A DNA stretch of 44,397 nucleotides from CAZLBC01 sp964557575. GTDB taxonomy: Bacteria > Planctomycetota > Phycisphaerae > SM23-33. The stretch is from NCBI GenBank assembly GCA_964557575.1, contig CAZLBC010000035.1:1-44397 (forward strand), given 5' to 3'. The notes under the pieces were generated by a model, which had not been told where the DNA came from, did no database searches, and was given only the letters and a program-made list of their open reading frames with translations. The stretch's first letter is position 1. Every line of letters starts with the position of its first letter. Both the position numbers and the translations under genes were made by a program. Positions 26,127 to 34,461 of the stretch are shown here, in pieces.

Positions 26127-27044
26127 TCACAACCGCGGGTTGTACTGGCGGTCTTCTCTTTTCTGCCGCTCGGTGGCCCGCTTCAGGATCCGCTTTTCCC
26201 GGCCGCTGAGGCTCTCGATGCCCGCGGTCTTGATCTTCTCGAGGATCCGGTCGATCTCGGCCTCATGCTGCTCCTGAGCCTTGATCTTCCGCTCCCACGA
26301 CCCGCGGCCGGCGGCCTCCCCGGCGTCGCGGGCCGCCGCGCGGATCCGCGGCAGGACCAGAACCCAGACGAGCGCGGGAATGACGCCCCCGAGGTGCGCG
26401 ACGTGCGACCAGAACGTGGGATTGGTCATCATGCTGCGCGTCTGGAGGGTCTGTATGATGACCACCACCATGCCCGCGAATATCAAACCCGCCAGCCATC
26501 GTATCGGCAGCGGAAAGATAAACATCACGAGGACCCGCATGCCCGGGTAGAGTACCGCGCAGGCGAAGAGGACCGCGAAGACGCCGCCGGAGGCCCCGAT
26601 CAGGGGGGTGCCCCAGGCGGCGGGTGGCATCAGGATCGCCTGCACGGTAACATAGGCGAGACCGGAGAAACAGCCGCAGGTGAGGTAGAACTTCAGGAAA
26701 CCCTTCGTCCCCCACCGCCGCTCCAGCGGCGTGCCGAAAAAATAGAGGCCCAGCATGTTGAGCCCGATGTGCCAGAGACTGACCGGCGAGTGGAGAAACT
26801 GGAAGGTAACATAGCGCCAGGCCTGCCACCAGCCGCGCGCGGTTGCGCCGAAGTGGGTGCTGAGGGGCGAGCCGCTGCTGACGGTCAGCAACTGGACAAA
26901 CCAGACGACGCCGCATGCGATCATGATCAACTTGACCGCCGGACCGGGTTTGGGGAACGCCAGGCCCACCCCGCCCCCGCCGCCCATGCCCGCGCGGTAG
27001 CCGCCGGAATCCTCTTTGAGGTAGTGCCGGTCGTAGAAACCCAT
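26127..27044 (-). CDS. Rhomboid-family intramembrane serine protease
   Basis: 305 residues. A glycine-rich cytosolic N-terminus is followed by six membrane helices. The catalytic Ser152 lies in GASGGVFAV and the His217 in SHVAHLGG. HIGLNMLGLYFFG provides the loop-helix His/Asn, and the L1 loop carries ERRWG. The C-terminal 70 residues are charged, with EIDRILEKIKTAGIESLSGR, an attached helical tail seen in many PVC and Bacteroidetes rhomboids. The start at 27044 has GGAGG four bases upstream. The substrate is unknown. Confidence 0.9.
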   Translation of the reverse strand: MGFYDRHYLKEDSGGYRAGMGGGGGVGLAFPKPGPAVKLIMIACGVVWFVQLLTVSSGSPLSTHFGATARGWWQAWRYVTFQFLHSPVSLWHIGLNMLGLYFFGTPLERRWGTKGFLKFYLTCGCFSGLAYVTVQAILMPPAAWGTPLIGASGGVFAVLFACAVLYPGMRVLVMFIFPLPIRWLAGLIFAGMVVVIIQTLQTRSMMTNPTFWSHVAHLGGVIPALVWVLVLPRIRAAARDAGEAAGRGSWERKIKAQEQHEAEIDRILEKIKTAGIESLSGREKRILKRATERQKREDRQYNPRL

Positions 27045-27257
27045 TACGCCTCCCCCCGCCGGGCGGGCGGGCGATATGTGCACAGGCGCCCGGCGCAGAT
27101 GAGCCTCTGGTGTTTCGTTTCGCTTCTCATGGTTCGATTATAGGTCAGAACGCGAAATGCGACAACAGCCCCGGGGCGGGAAAGGGATACCGGGGGAGAA
27201 AACACGGCACTCAGGAGGTACCGGGTGCGGTTTGTACACCTGATCCGCGATGTTCTC

Positions 27258-27417
27258 TTAACTCAAACTGACCGATAGGAGATTGCAACTGCAGATGAAT
27301 AAAGAGGTAAGCCGAAAAACAGGGACTGTCCCTTCAGGGACACTCCCTGCTTTTCGGCGCTGCATATCCAGTAGCACTATCATAGGTGAGGCCGAATCGG
27401 TCAGTTTGAATTCTTAA
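27258..27417 (+). repeat. 160-base mini-element with inverted ends and a 48-base hairpin
   Basis: Ends are TTAACTCAAACTGACCGAT (27258-27276) and its inverted match ATCGGTCAGTTTGAATTCTTAA (27396-27417, two to three extra bases). In the middle, 27311-27358 folds into a hairpin with 20 base pairs, two mismatches and a TTCA loop, and contains GGGACTGTCCC. There is no gene in it. It lies in the roughly 440-base gene-free stretch 27045-27487 between the rhomboid gene and prfA; the rest of that stretch shows nothing recognisable. Confidence 0.65.
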
Positions 27418-27487
27418 CGTGCCGTTTTAAGGAATATTATATGCCCCAACGTTCTTAACGTCCGCTTGACTTCAACACCCTCTCCCC

Positions 27488-28597
27488 TCACAACTCCGCG
27501 AGGCGGCGGGCGCGGTCCCGGGCGGCGAGGGCGTCGATGAGTTCGTCGAGGTCGCCGGCGAGGACGGTATCGAGGTTGACGTTCCCCTCGTCACCCCCGT
27601 CCTCCTTGAGACGGTGGTCGGTGCAGCGGTTCTGGGGCCAGTTGTAGGTCCGTATCCGGCTGGACCGGTCCCCCGAACCGATCATCGCCTTGCGGGCCGC
27701 GGCCTCCTCGCTCGCCTGCCGGCTGCGGGCCTGCTCGTAGAGACGGGCGGCCAGGATCTGCCGGGCCTTGGCCCGGTTCTTGTGCTGGGACTTCTCGTCC
27801 CGCATGGAGACGGTGATACCGCTGGCGGGGTGCTCGAGCTTCACGGCGGACTCGAGCTTGTTGACGCTCTGGCCGCCGGGGCCGCCCGCGCGGCTGGTAT
27901 GCTCGATGACCTCGTTGTCCCAGTCGATCTCGATATCGATCTCCTCGGGCTCGGGGAGCACCGCGACGGTCGCCGCCGAGGTGTGAATGCGGCCCTGGCT
28001 CTCGGTCTTGGGGACCCGCTGGACGCGGTGGCCGCCCCCCTCGTAGCCGAGCCGGGCCCAGACGCCGTCGCCCTTGACGTTGATGATGATCTCCCGGAAG
28101 CCGCCGACCTCGGTCGGGCTCGCCGACATGATGTCGAACCGCCAGCCCTTCCCCTCGGCGTAACTGCGGTACATCGACAGCAGGTCCCCGCAGAAGAGGG
28201 TGGCCTCGTCCCCGCCCGTTCCGGCCCGGATCTCGAGGATGATCGACGAGATCTCCTCGTCCCGGCCCATGACCAGCAATTCCTTGATATGCTCCATCAG
28301 CGCGGCGGCGCGGCGGGTCGTTTCGTCCAGCTCTGCGGCGGCCAGTTCCTTCAGTTCGGCATCCGCCGCGGAGTCGGCCATGATCTCCTCGGCCTCGCGC
28401 CGCCTGGACACGGTGTCGCAGTAGTCCCGGTACGGGCCGACGATCTTCGAGAGCCGGGCGTGCTCCTTGGACAGCGCGACGATCCGGCGGCCGTCGACGG
28501 CGACGTCCGGGTCGTTCATTTCGGCGGTGACCTCCCGCAGGCGGTCGTCGAGTTCCTGCAGCCGGGCAATCAGAGAAGAATCGGCGGTTTCGGTCAT
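27488..28597 (-). CDS. prfA: Peptide chain release factor 1
   Basis: 369 residues, about ten longer than most RF1. It reads UAA/UAG and triggers peptidyl-tRNA hydrolysis. GGQ is at 241-243 in SRAGGPGGQSVNKLESAV. The RF1-specific block RVPKTESQGRIHTSAATVAV is present, so this is not RF2; the discriminator tripeptide reads PKT rather than PAT. The start at 28597 has GGAG six bases upstream. It lies 67 bases after rpmE on the same strand, with a terminator-like hairpin between. Confidence 0.94.
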   Translation of the reverse strand: MTETADSSLIARLQELDDRLREVTAEMNDPDVAVDGRRIVALSKEHARLSKIVGPYRDYCDTVSRRREAEEIMADSAADAELKELAAAELDETTRRAAALMEHIKELLVMGRDEEISSIILEIRAGTGGDEATLFCGDLLSMYRSYAEGKGWRFDIMSASPTEVGGFREIIINVKGDGVWARLGYEGGGHRVQRVPKTESQGRIHTSAATVAVLPEPEEIDIEIDWDNEVIEHTSRAGGPGGQSVNKLESAVKLEHPASGITVSMRDEKSQHKNRAKARQILAARLYEQARSRQASEEAAARKAMIGSGDRSSRIRTYNWPQNRCTDHRLKEDGGDEGNVNLDTVLAGDLDELIDALAARDRARRLAEL

Positions 28598-28615
28598 GCC
28601 GGTCTCCGGGCATAG

Positions 28616-28646
28616 AAAAACCGGCGGCACCAGGGGAAACCGCCGG
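28616..28646 (-). terminator. Intrinsic terminator after rpmE
   Basis: On the minus strand a 7-base-pair stem (CCGGCGG/CCGCCGG, 28646-28640 and 28627-28621) with a 12-base loop is followed by TTTTT (28620-28616). It lies between rpmE and prfA, only 18 bases before the prfA ATG, so it could attenuate readthrough into prfA. Confidence 0.65.
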
Positions 28647-28664
28647 CTTGTCGGTTGAACAACG

Positions 28665-28901
28665 CTACTTCTTGGACGCGGGTTTCTTCTTGAAGTAATC
28701 CCCGCCGTATTTCTTGGTGAATTTTTCGACGCGGCCGGCCGTGTCAACGAACTTCTGCTTGCCGGTGTAGAACGGGTGGCAATTCGAGCAGATCTCGATG
28801 CGAAGCTGCTCCTTGCCCACGCAGGAACGCGTCTCGAAACTGTTTCCGCATGCACAGTTTACGGTTACCGCTGTGTATTCCGGATGTATGTCCTGTTTCA
28901 T
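28665..28901 (-). CDS. rpmE: 50S ribosomal protein L31, zinc-binding form
   Basis: 78 residues. MKQDIHPEYTAVTVNCACGN is the classic L31 start. The zinc ligands Cys16, Cys18, Cys38 and Cys41 are all present, making it the C+ form, and NCHPFYTGKQKFVDTAGRVE is the conserved L31 segment. The lysine-rich C-terminal tail is a little longer than in E. coli. The start at 28901 has GAGG eight bases upstream. The rpmE-prfA order is a common bacterial arrangement. Confidence 0.96.
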   Translation of the reverse strand: MKQDIHPEYTAVTVNCACGNSFETRSCVGKEQLRIEICSNCHPFYTGKQKFVDTAGRVEKFTKKYGGDYFKKKPASKK

Positions 28902-29014
28902 GCCAAAATCCTCAAGTGTCCGGTTTGCGGCGGGCACTTTACCACATACAAGGTAAAAAGCAAGGTCATTATCGCAGGGGTGATGAAGAATTCCGCGGGC
29001 GGGAAAAACCGTCG

Positions 29015-29659
29015 CTACCGCACCAGGTCGCCGAGGAGACGGACAATCTCGGGGGCGTGCCGCACCACCAGCGCGGCCGGCGCGACGAGCATGGCGGTGG
29101 CGATCAGGAGCATCGATACCGCCACGGCCCGCGGGACCGCCTCGATCCCCCGCACGCGGGCGGAAAACAGCACCCGGAAGTCATCCCAGAGGGCGTCGTC
29201 CCCGCCGGTCATGCGGACGGTCACGATGCCCAGGAGCGGAAAACCGGACAACTCGACGAAACACCGCTGCCCGTCGACCGTGACGCCCCGGTCGGCCGCG
29301 GCGGCGGGTTTTCCCAGTTTTTCGAGTACCTCGGTCGCGATCCTCCCCGCCCGAAACCGGCTGATGTTATACACGACCAGGCTCCGGTCGCGGGGGGCGA
29401 GAAAAAAGCCGCACAGCGCGAGCAGCAGCAGCGAAAATCCGATCGCCGCCGGGGAATCCCCGAAATAATAGATCAGCGGCCCCAATACCAGGGGACTCAG
29501 GGCCACGGTGAGCACGATGAACTCCTGCCGGCCGCTGAGCAACTGCGGGCGGGTACGGGTATTCAGAAAGCCGATAATGAAAAAATACAGAGCGACCGGC
29601 CCGATCATGGCCGCCAGCTTCAGAACCAACTCGACCTGTTGAACACCAATGTACGGCAT
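29015..29659 (-). CDS. Membrane protein of unknown function
   Basis: 214 residues. Three hydrophobic helices fill the first 100 residues (AAMIGPVALYFFIIGFL, FIVLTVALSPLVLGPLIYYF, AIGFSLLLLALCGFFLA). A cytosolic or periplasmic domain of about 80 residues follows, starting NISRFRAGRIATEVLEKLG, then a last helix (AVAVSMLLIATAMLVAPAAL). No family was recognised. It ends 77 bases before the rpmE side and starts 164 bases from the next gene; the intervals hold nothing obvious. AAGG lies close before the ATG. Confidence 0.65.
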   Translation of the reverse strand: MPYIGVQQVELVLKLAAMIGPVALYFFIIGFLNTRTRPQLLSGRQEFIVLTVALSPLVLGPLIYYFGDSPAAIGFSLLLLALCGFFLAPRDRSLVVYNISRFRAGRIATEVLEKLGKPAAAADRGVTVDGQRCFVELSGFPLLGIVTVRMTGGDDALWDDFRVLFSARVRGIEAVPRAVAVSMLLIATAMLVAPAALVVRHAPEIVRLLGDLVR

Positions 29660-29823
29660 TGCACCTTATCCTGCGGGCAGTATCCCCGACGCAGAGTGAT
29701 TGTCATTATATCATTCTAGCGCCGAGTAGGGAACATCGTCAACGCATATTCGTCCAACCGGCCTTTTTTCGCGGCCCGTCCGTTCGCGTGGCGGCCGGAA
29801 ACGCGGATCACCCGGGAAGCAAA

Positions 29824-30213
29824 TCAGACGGGAAGTTCGCCGTCCGCCTCGCCGACCGAATCGGCGCCGGCATTCCCGGTGGTATCCTCGTGCATGAACT
29901 CGAAATCGCGGTTGTCCGGGCGGGTAATGCACAATTCGCCCTCGTCGTCGAATTCGAAGCCGAGCGCGTCTTCGCACTCGGCGATCACTTCCCGGGCCTC
30001 CTCGATCGACGAGGAGGACACCAGCAGGGGAATGTTGCCGCCCCCTCCCGCGCCCGGATCGAGCACCTCGTCGTCCTCGTCGCCCACCACGGCGGGAATA
30101 TCGTGGTCTTCGAGAACCTGCCTGAACTCTTCCGCCCGGCGGACCGTGCCGGTATACAGCAGGACTCGCATCTGCCCCTCTTCCGCGTAGACATCCACAT
30201 CCTGACGTCCCAT
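29824..30213 (-). CDS. Small acidic protein, DUF2007-like
   Basis: 129 residues, strongly acidic in the second half. MRVLLYTGTVRRAEEFRQVL, then DHDIPAVVGDEDDE and IPLLVSSSSIEEAREVIAEC match the alpha/beta layout of DUF2007 (putative signal-transducing) domains: a small ferredoxin-like fold that repeats beta-alpha-beta with a conserved valine-serine strand. The function is unknown. AGGAG lies six bases before the ATG at 30213, which rejects a longer upstream frame. The C-terminal 40 residues have no predicted order. Confidence 0.65.
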   Translation of the reverse strand: MGRQDVDVYAEEGQMRVLLYTGTVRRAEEFRQVLEDHDIPAVVGDEDDEVLDPGAGGGGNIPLLVSSSSIEEAREVIAECEDALGFEFDDEGELCITRPDNRDFEFMHEDTTGNAGADSVGEADGELPV

Positions 30214-30521
30214 ATCATTCTCCTGCGACTCAAAAAACCTCTCAAGCATCCCTGCCGCCCTTCCCCGATACACCACTGCGGCTCCTGAGAGGCTGCCGAA
30301 ATTAAACGGCTCACGCTCCAGTGCATGTCCCGTTTTTACCGACCGCCGAATATCGCAGGACAGATAATAATGGCTCGCAGATCGAGCGATATTCGCGCTC
30401 GGGCGCACCACGCGGTGAAAACGGGCAACAACGGAGTAATTGTTTCCATCGGCCTCCGCCGATGTGTAATTATAGGCAATCGCATCGACGCGGAAAAGAA
30501 AATCTTTTGTCCACAGAACGG

Positions 30522-30550
30522 TTGCAGGAACATACCCGTTTTCGTATTCT
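30522..30550 (+). promoter_or_regulatory. Candidate galM promoter
   Basis: TTGCAG at 30522, a 17-base spacer and TATTCT at 30545 stand about 50 bases before the galM ATG. The preceding 30214-30521 holds no gene. It has a perfect 7-base-pair hairpin with a CTCC loop (30447-30464) of unknown role. Confidence 0.4.
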
Positions 30551-30598
30551 GTAACACGAGGACCATGTCACCGATAACGTTTTAGAAAGGAAAGAAAT

Positions 30599-31837
30599 AT
30601 GACAAGCAGAACCTTCGGTCATGTTGTTGCCTTCCTCTTCATAGGCATTCTGGCGATCGCGTTTTCCGGGTGCGTTTCCGACACCAATCCCCGGGTCAAC
30701 TACCGGTCGGGAACCGTCGAGCGGTTCGTCAGGACCGAAACGGCCGGGCAGGCTGCGGACGGCGCGAACATCGAGGTGTACACCATCCAGAACGCCAACG
30801 GGCTGAAGGCCCGGATAACCAATTACGGCGCGATCATGCTCTCGCTGATCGTCCCCGACAAGCGGGCCCGTTACGACGACATTATCCTCGGCTTCGACAC
30901 GCCGCAGGAATACCTGCGGGAGGAGTACGTGGCGAACTGCCCCTACTTCGGCGCGGTGGTCGGCCGGTACGCCAACCGGATCGCAGGCGGCGCATTCACG
31001 CTCGACGACCGGAAATACACCCTCGCCACGAACGACGGGGACAACCACCTGCACGGCGGGACGAAGGGATTCGACAAGGTATTCTGGACCCTGCAGAACA
31101 CCTTCGAAAACAAGGACCGGCTGGGGATCGTCCTCCACTACCGGAGCCCGGACGGCGAGGAGGGATACCCCGGCACCCTCGACTGCACGGTCTCGTACGC
31201 CCTCTCCTCGAACAACGAACTGATCGTCGCGTACGAGGCGGCCACCGACAAGGAGACGATCGTCAACCTCTCCCAGCACAACTACTTCAACCTCGCCGGC
31301 CACGGCAGCGGGGATATCCTGGACCACGAACTGAAAATAAACGCCGGTTACATCACCCCCGTCGATGCGGGCCTTATCCCCACCGGGGAACTGATGCCGG
31401 TGGACGGCACCCGCTTCGACTTCCGCGCACCGACGGAGATCGGCAACCGGATCGAATGCAGGAAAAAGAAGAAGGATCTCGACGCGGACGACATCCAGAT
31501 CCTCCGGGGCGGCGGTTACGATCACAATTTCGTGTTGAACCGCGGGAAGCCAGGGTACGAACTTGAATTCGCCGCACGGGTCGTCGAACCGACCTCGGGC
31601 CGGATCATGGAAGTCTTCACGACCGAGCCGGGACTGCAGTTCTACTCCGGGAACTTCCTTGACGGCACCATCATCGGCAAGGACGAGCAGCGCTACCATC
31701 ACCGCGGCGGTTTCTGCCTCGAAACCCAGCGTTTCCCGGACACGCCGAACCAGCCCCGGCCGGAATTCCCCCCGGCCGTCCTCAAACCCGGCGAGATATA
31801 CCAACACAAGACCGTATTCAGGTTCAAGACCCGCTGA
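30599..31837 (+). CDS. galM: Aldose 1-epimerase (galactose mutarotase), lipoprotein form
   Basis: 412 residues. The signal MTSRTFGHVVAFLFIGILAI ends in lipobox AFSGC with Cys25, so it is a lipid-anchored exported mutarotase rather than a cytosolic one. The family signatures are FGAVVGRYANRIAGG, NDGDNHLHGG, the catalytic His in LSQHNYFNLAGHG, and the catalytic Glu in FTTEPGLQFYSGNFLDG. It interconverts the anomers of galactose or glucose, fitting periplasmic sugar processing. An SD-like AGGAAAG precedes the ATG by five bases. Three hairpins follow the stop. Confidence 0.93.
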   Translation: MTSRTFGHVVAFLFIGILAIAFSGCVSDTNPRVNYRSGTVERFVRTETAGQAADGANIEVYTIQNANGLKARITNYGAIMLSLIVPDKRARYDDIILGFDTPQEYLREEYVANCPYFGAVVGRYANRIAGGAFTLDDRKYTLATNDGDNHLHGGTKGFDKVFWTLQNTFENKDRLGIVLHYRSPDGEEGYPGTLDCTVSYALSSNNELIVAYEAATDKETIVNLSQHNYFNLAGHGSGDILDHELKINAGYITPVDAGLIPTGELMPVDGTRFDFRAPTEIGNRIECRKKKKDLDADDIQILRGGGYDHNFVLNRGKPGYELEFAARVVEPTSGRIMEVFTTEPGLQFYSGNFLDGTIIGKDEQRYHHRGGFCLETQRFPDTPNQPRPEFPPAVLKPGEIYQHKTVFRFKTR

Positions 31838-31847
31838 TGCCGGAACG

Positions 31848-31921
31848 GCGACCGGCCGCCGCCCGGTCGCCCGATCACCGATTCCGGGAGGTTGCTCCCG
31901 GCACCCGGCGTCTGAGCCGGG
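31848..31921 (+). terminator. Three consecutive GC-rich hairpins after galM
   Basis: Stems GCGACCGG/CCGGTCGC (31848-31870), CCGGGAG/CTCCCGG (31884-31901) and CCCGGC/GCCGGG (31904-31921) are all perfect. None has a T run, so Rho-independent termination is not certain. They may block 3' exonucleases or separate galM from the peptidase genes. Confidence 0.45.
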
Positions 31922-31956
31922 AACAGCGGGCCGGCGCCCGAAAGTGAAACGTACCG

Positions 31957-33198
31957 TTGCCCGGAGAATACAGGATCCAACAATTCGAAAACGGGTTGAC
32001 CGTTATCGCCCAACCCATGGAGGCGGCGGGATCGACGGCCCTCATCGCGATCGTTCCCTGCGGGGCCGCCGCCGACCCCGCGGGCGCTGAGGGAGCCGCC
32101 GCGGTGGCCGCGGAATGGCTGATGCGGGGTGCGGGGGACCGGAACTCCCGGCAACTCAGCGGCGCGCTTGATACCCTCGGTGCCCAGCACAGTCTTTCCG
32201 CCGGACACCGGTTTCTGCGGTTCAGTTCCCTGCAGTTGAATCGCAACCTGCCCGGCGTTCTGGACATCGCCGCCGACATCATCCTGCGGCCCGCGCTCCA
32301 CGACGAGCACTTCGCTGCGTGTCGCGACCTGGCGATCCAGGATATCGCATCACTGGAAGACGAACCGACCCGCCGGGCGGGGCTGCTGCTGCGGGAGCGG
32401 TTTTTCCCCTGGCCCCTCGGCCGCATGACGCTGGGAACAACCGCTTCGCTGAATAACATGGCCGCCGCCGCGGTCCGCGAGCACATACGGTCGCGGCTGG
32501 TGCCGGCCGGCAGCGTGATCGGCATCGCGGGCAACCTCGATTTCGACGACATGGCCGGCAGGCTCGAGACACTCTTCGCCGCCTGGACGGGAGACGAGCC
32601 CGGCTACCCGGACCCCGCGCTGGCGCCGGGGGGCGTCCTGCACTGCCGGAAGGATACCGCGCAGCAGCAGATCGCCGTCGCCCACCCCGCGCCGCTGCTG
32701 AGGGACACGAATCGCTACTACCCCGCCCGCGTCTTCGAGGCGATTTTGTCGCACGGGATGGGCAGCCGGCTGTTCGTCGAGGTCAGGGAAAAGAGGGGAC
32801 TGGCGTACCACGTCTCGTCGGGCTACGGGGCCATCCCCGAAGCGGCCGGGATGTTCACCACCGCCGCCTCACGGCCCGACACCGCGGCGGAGACGCTGGC
32901 GGTGCTGGCGGAGGCGCTGTCCGCCACGGGCGAAGCGATTACCGAAGACGAGCTGGCTCGGGCGAAGGTCCAGATCCGCAGCGCGCTGGTGATGCAGGGC
33001 CAGTCCCCCGCCGGCCGGGCGGCGGCCCTGGTCGCCGACTGGGTCCACCTCGGCCGTGTCCGTACGCCGGCGGAGATATCCGAACACATCCGGACGGTGG
33101 AAAAAGGCGCTATCATCGAGTATCTTGCCGCCTTCCCGTTCCGCGATCCGGTCATGGTGACGGTCGGCCCGAACGAACTGCCGCTGCCGCGATCGTGA
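31957..33198 (+). CDS. M16-family peptidase-like subunit lacking the zinc motif
   Basis: 413 residues with the full M16 fold order. The HxxEH site, present in the next gene, is replaced: the aligned stretch reads AVAAEWLMRG, so both His and the Glu are lost. The C-terminal half keeps GMGSRLFVEVREKRGLAYHV, the Arg/Tyr substrate-binding region of M16 partner subunits. In known heterodimeric M16 enzymes one subunit carries zinc and the other completes the chamber, which fits this tandem pair. The likely start is TTG at 31957, as no ATG or SD is nearby. An ATG 20 codons in would cut the first strand, so the start is uncertain. Confidence 0.85.
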   Translation: MPGEYRIQQFENGLTVIAQPMEAAGSTALIAIVPCGAAADPAGAEGAAAVAAEWLMRGAGDRNSRQLSGALDTLGAQHSLSAGHRFLRFSSLQLNRNLPGVLDIAADIILRPALHDEHFAACRDLAIQDIASLEDEPTRRAGLLLRERFFPWPLGRMTLGTTASLNNMAAAAVREHIRSRLVPAGSVIGIAGNLDFDDMAGRLETLFAAWTGDEPGYPDPALAPGGVLHCRKDTAQQQIAVAHPAPLLRDTNRYYPARVFEAILSHGMGSRLFVEVREKRGLAYHVSSGYGAIPEAAGMFTTAASRPDTAAETLAVLAEALSATGEAITEDELARAKVQIRSALVMQGQSPAGRAAALVADWVHLGRVRTPAEISEHIRTVEKGAIIEYLAAFPFRDPVMVTVGPNELPLPRS

Positions 33199-33228
33199 CC
33201 GCACGCGAAAAGGCTGAAGACCAAAACC

Positions 33229-34461
33229 ATGGATTTCAAGGAAACGAGATTGCCCAACGGCCTGCAGGTCATCGCGGAGATCTGCGAGACGAAACCCTCG
33301 CTGTCGATCGGGTTTTTCGCGAAAACCGGGAGCCGCGACGAGGCGCCGGACGTCGCGGGCGTGAGCCACTTTCTCGAACACATGATCTTCAAGGGCACCG
33401 ACCGCCGCTCGGCCGAGGAGGTCAACATCGCCTTCGACCGCATGGGCGCCCGCTACAATGCCTTCACCTCCCACGAAAACACCGTTTTTTACGCGGAAGT
33501 GCTGGCTGAATTCCAGGCCGCCGCGCTCGGACTGCTCTGCGACATCATGCAGCCCGCCCTCCGGGCCGACGATTTCCAGACCGAGAAGGAGGTCATTCTC
33601 GAGGAGATCGCCATGTACCGGGACATGCCCCCCTTCCGTTTGCACGACGGGCTCATGGCGGCCCACTTCGACGGCCACCCGCTCTCCCGGCCGGTCCTGG
33701 GCACCCGCGAATCCATCTCCGAACTCCGGATCGAGAGAATGAAGGAATACTTCCTGAGCCGGTACTGTCCGTCGAACATGACACTGGCGGCCACGGGAAA
33801 CGTCGCCTTCGCGGAACTCGTCGACACCGCGGGCCGGCTGAGCGCCGACTGGCCCGATTACACCGCCGAACGCGCCTGCCCCCCCTGCGGCGGCAGCGGT
33901 AGCCGCGCCGCGATACGCGACGACAAACTCAGCCGCGAGAACATCGGCCTCATGTCCCCGGCGCCCGCCGCGACCGACGAAGACCGGCACGCGGCGATGA
34001 TCGCCTCCTACCTGCTCGGCGATACCGCCGGCAGCCGCTTCTACCACGAACTCGTCGAAACCGCCCTGGCCGACGAGGCCCACATGACCTGCAGCCCGAT
34101 GGACGGCACGGGCGCGATGATGACGTTTATCTCCTGCAGCCCCGAACACGCCGCCCCGGCATGCGAGCGGGCGGCGGCGGTGATCGAGGAATTCCTCGCC
34201 GACGGCCCCGCCGCCGACGAGCTGGTGGCGTCGAAAAACAAGATGGCGACCGGCGCGACGGTCAAGACCGAACAGCCGCTGGGCCGGCTGCCGAGCCTCG
34301 GGCTGGACTGGGTCTACCGGTCCCGCTACGAACCGGTCGCATCCCAGATCGAGCGGATCTACGCGGTGACGGCCGACGAGGTCCTCCGCGTCGCCCGCGA
34401 CTGCCGGCTGACCGCGCCGACCGCGCTGTTCCTCGGGCCGCTCGAGGAGCCGCCGGTATGA
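33229..34461 (+). CDS. M16-family zinc metallopeptidase
   Basis: 410 residues. The inverted zinc motif HFLEH is at 47-51 within GVSHFLEHMIFKGT. The downstream Glu ligand is supplied by TEKEVILEEIAMYRD (about 115-129). HPLSRPVLGTRESI is the usual following block. The enzyme would cut small or unfolded peptides, probably with the upstream zinc-less paralogue as a heterodimer. It is 30 bases after that gene, and its stop overlaps the murD start as ATGA. The coupling to murD is unusual for a peptidase. Confidence 0.93.
   Translation: MDFKETRLPNGLQVIAEICETKPSLSIGFFAKTGSRDEAPDVAGVSHFLEHMIFKGTDRRSAEEVNIAFDRMGARYNAFTSHENTVFYAEVLAEFQAAALGLLCDIMQPALRADDFQTEKEVILEEIAMYRDMPPFRLHDGLMAAHFDGHPLSRPVLGTRESISELRIERMKEYFLSRYCPSNMTLAATGNVAFAELVDTAGRLSADWPDYTAERACPPCGGSGSRAAIRDDKLSRENIGLMSPAPAATDEDRHAAMIASYLLGDTAGSRFYHELVETALADEAHMTCSPMDGTGAMMTFISCSPEHAAPACERAAAVIEEFLADGPAADELVASKNKMATGATVKTEQPLGRLPSLGLDWVYRSRYEPVASQIERIYAVTADEVLRVARDCRLTAPTALFLGPLEEPPV

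Noticed and set aside
24819..27143. 774-codon plus-strand frame opposite thrC and the rhomboid gene
   Set aside because: It is an antisense shadow; thrC and rhomboid have all catalytic residues.
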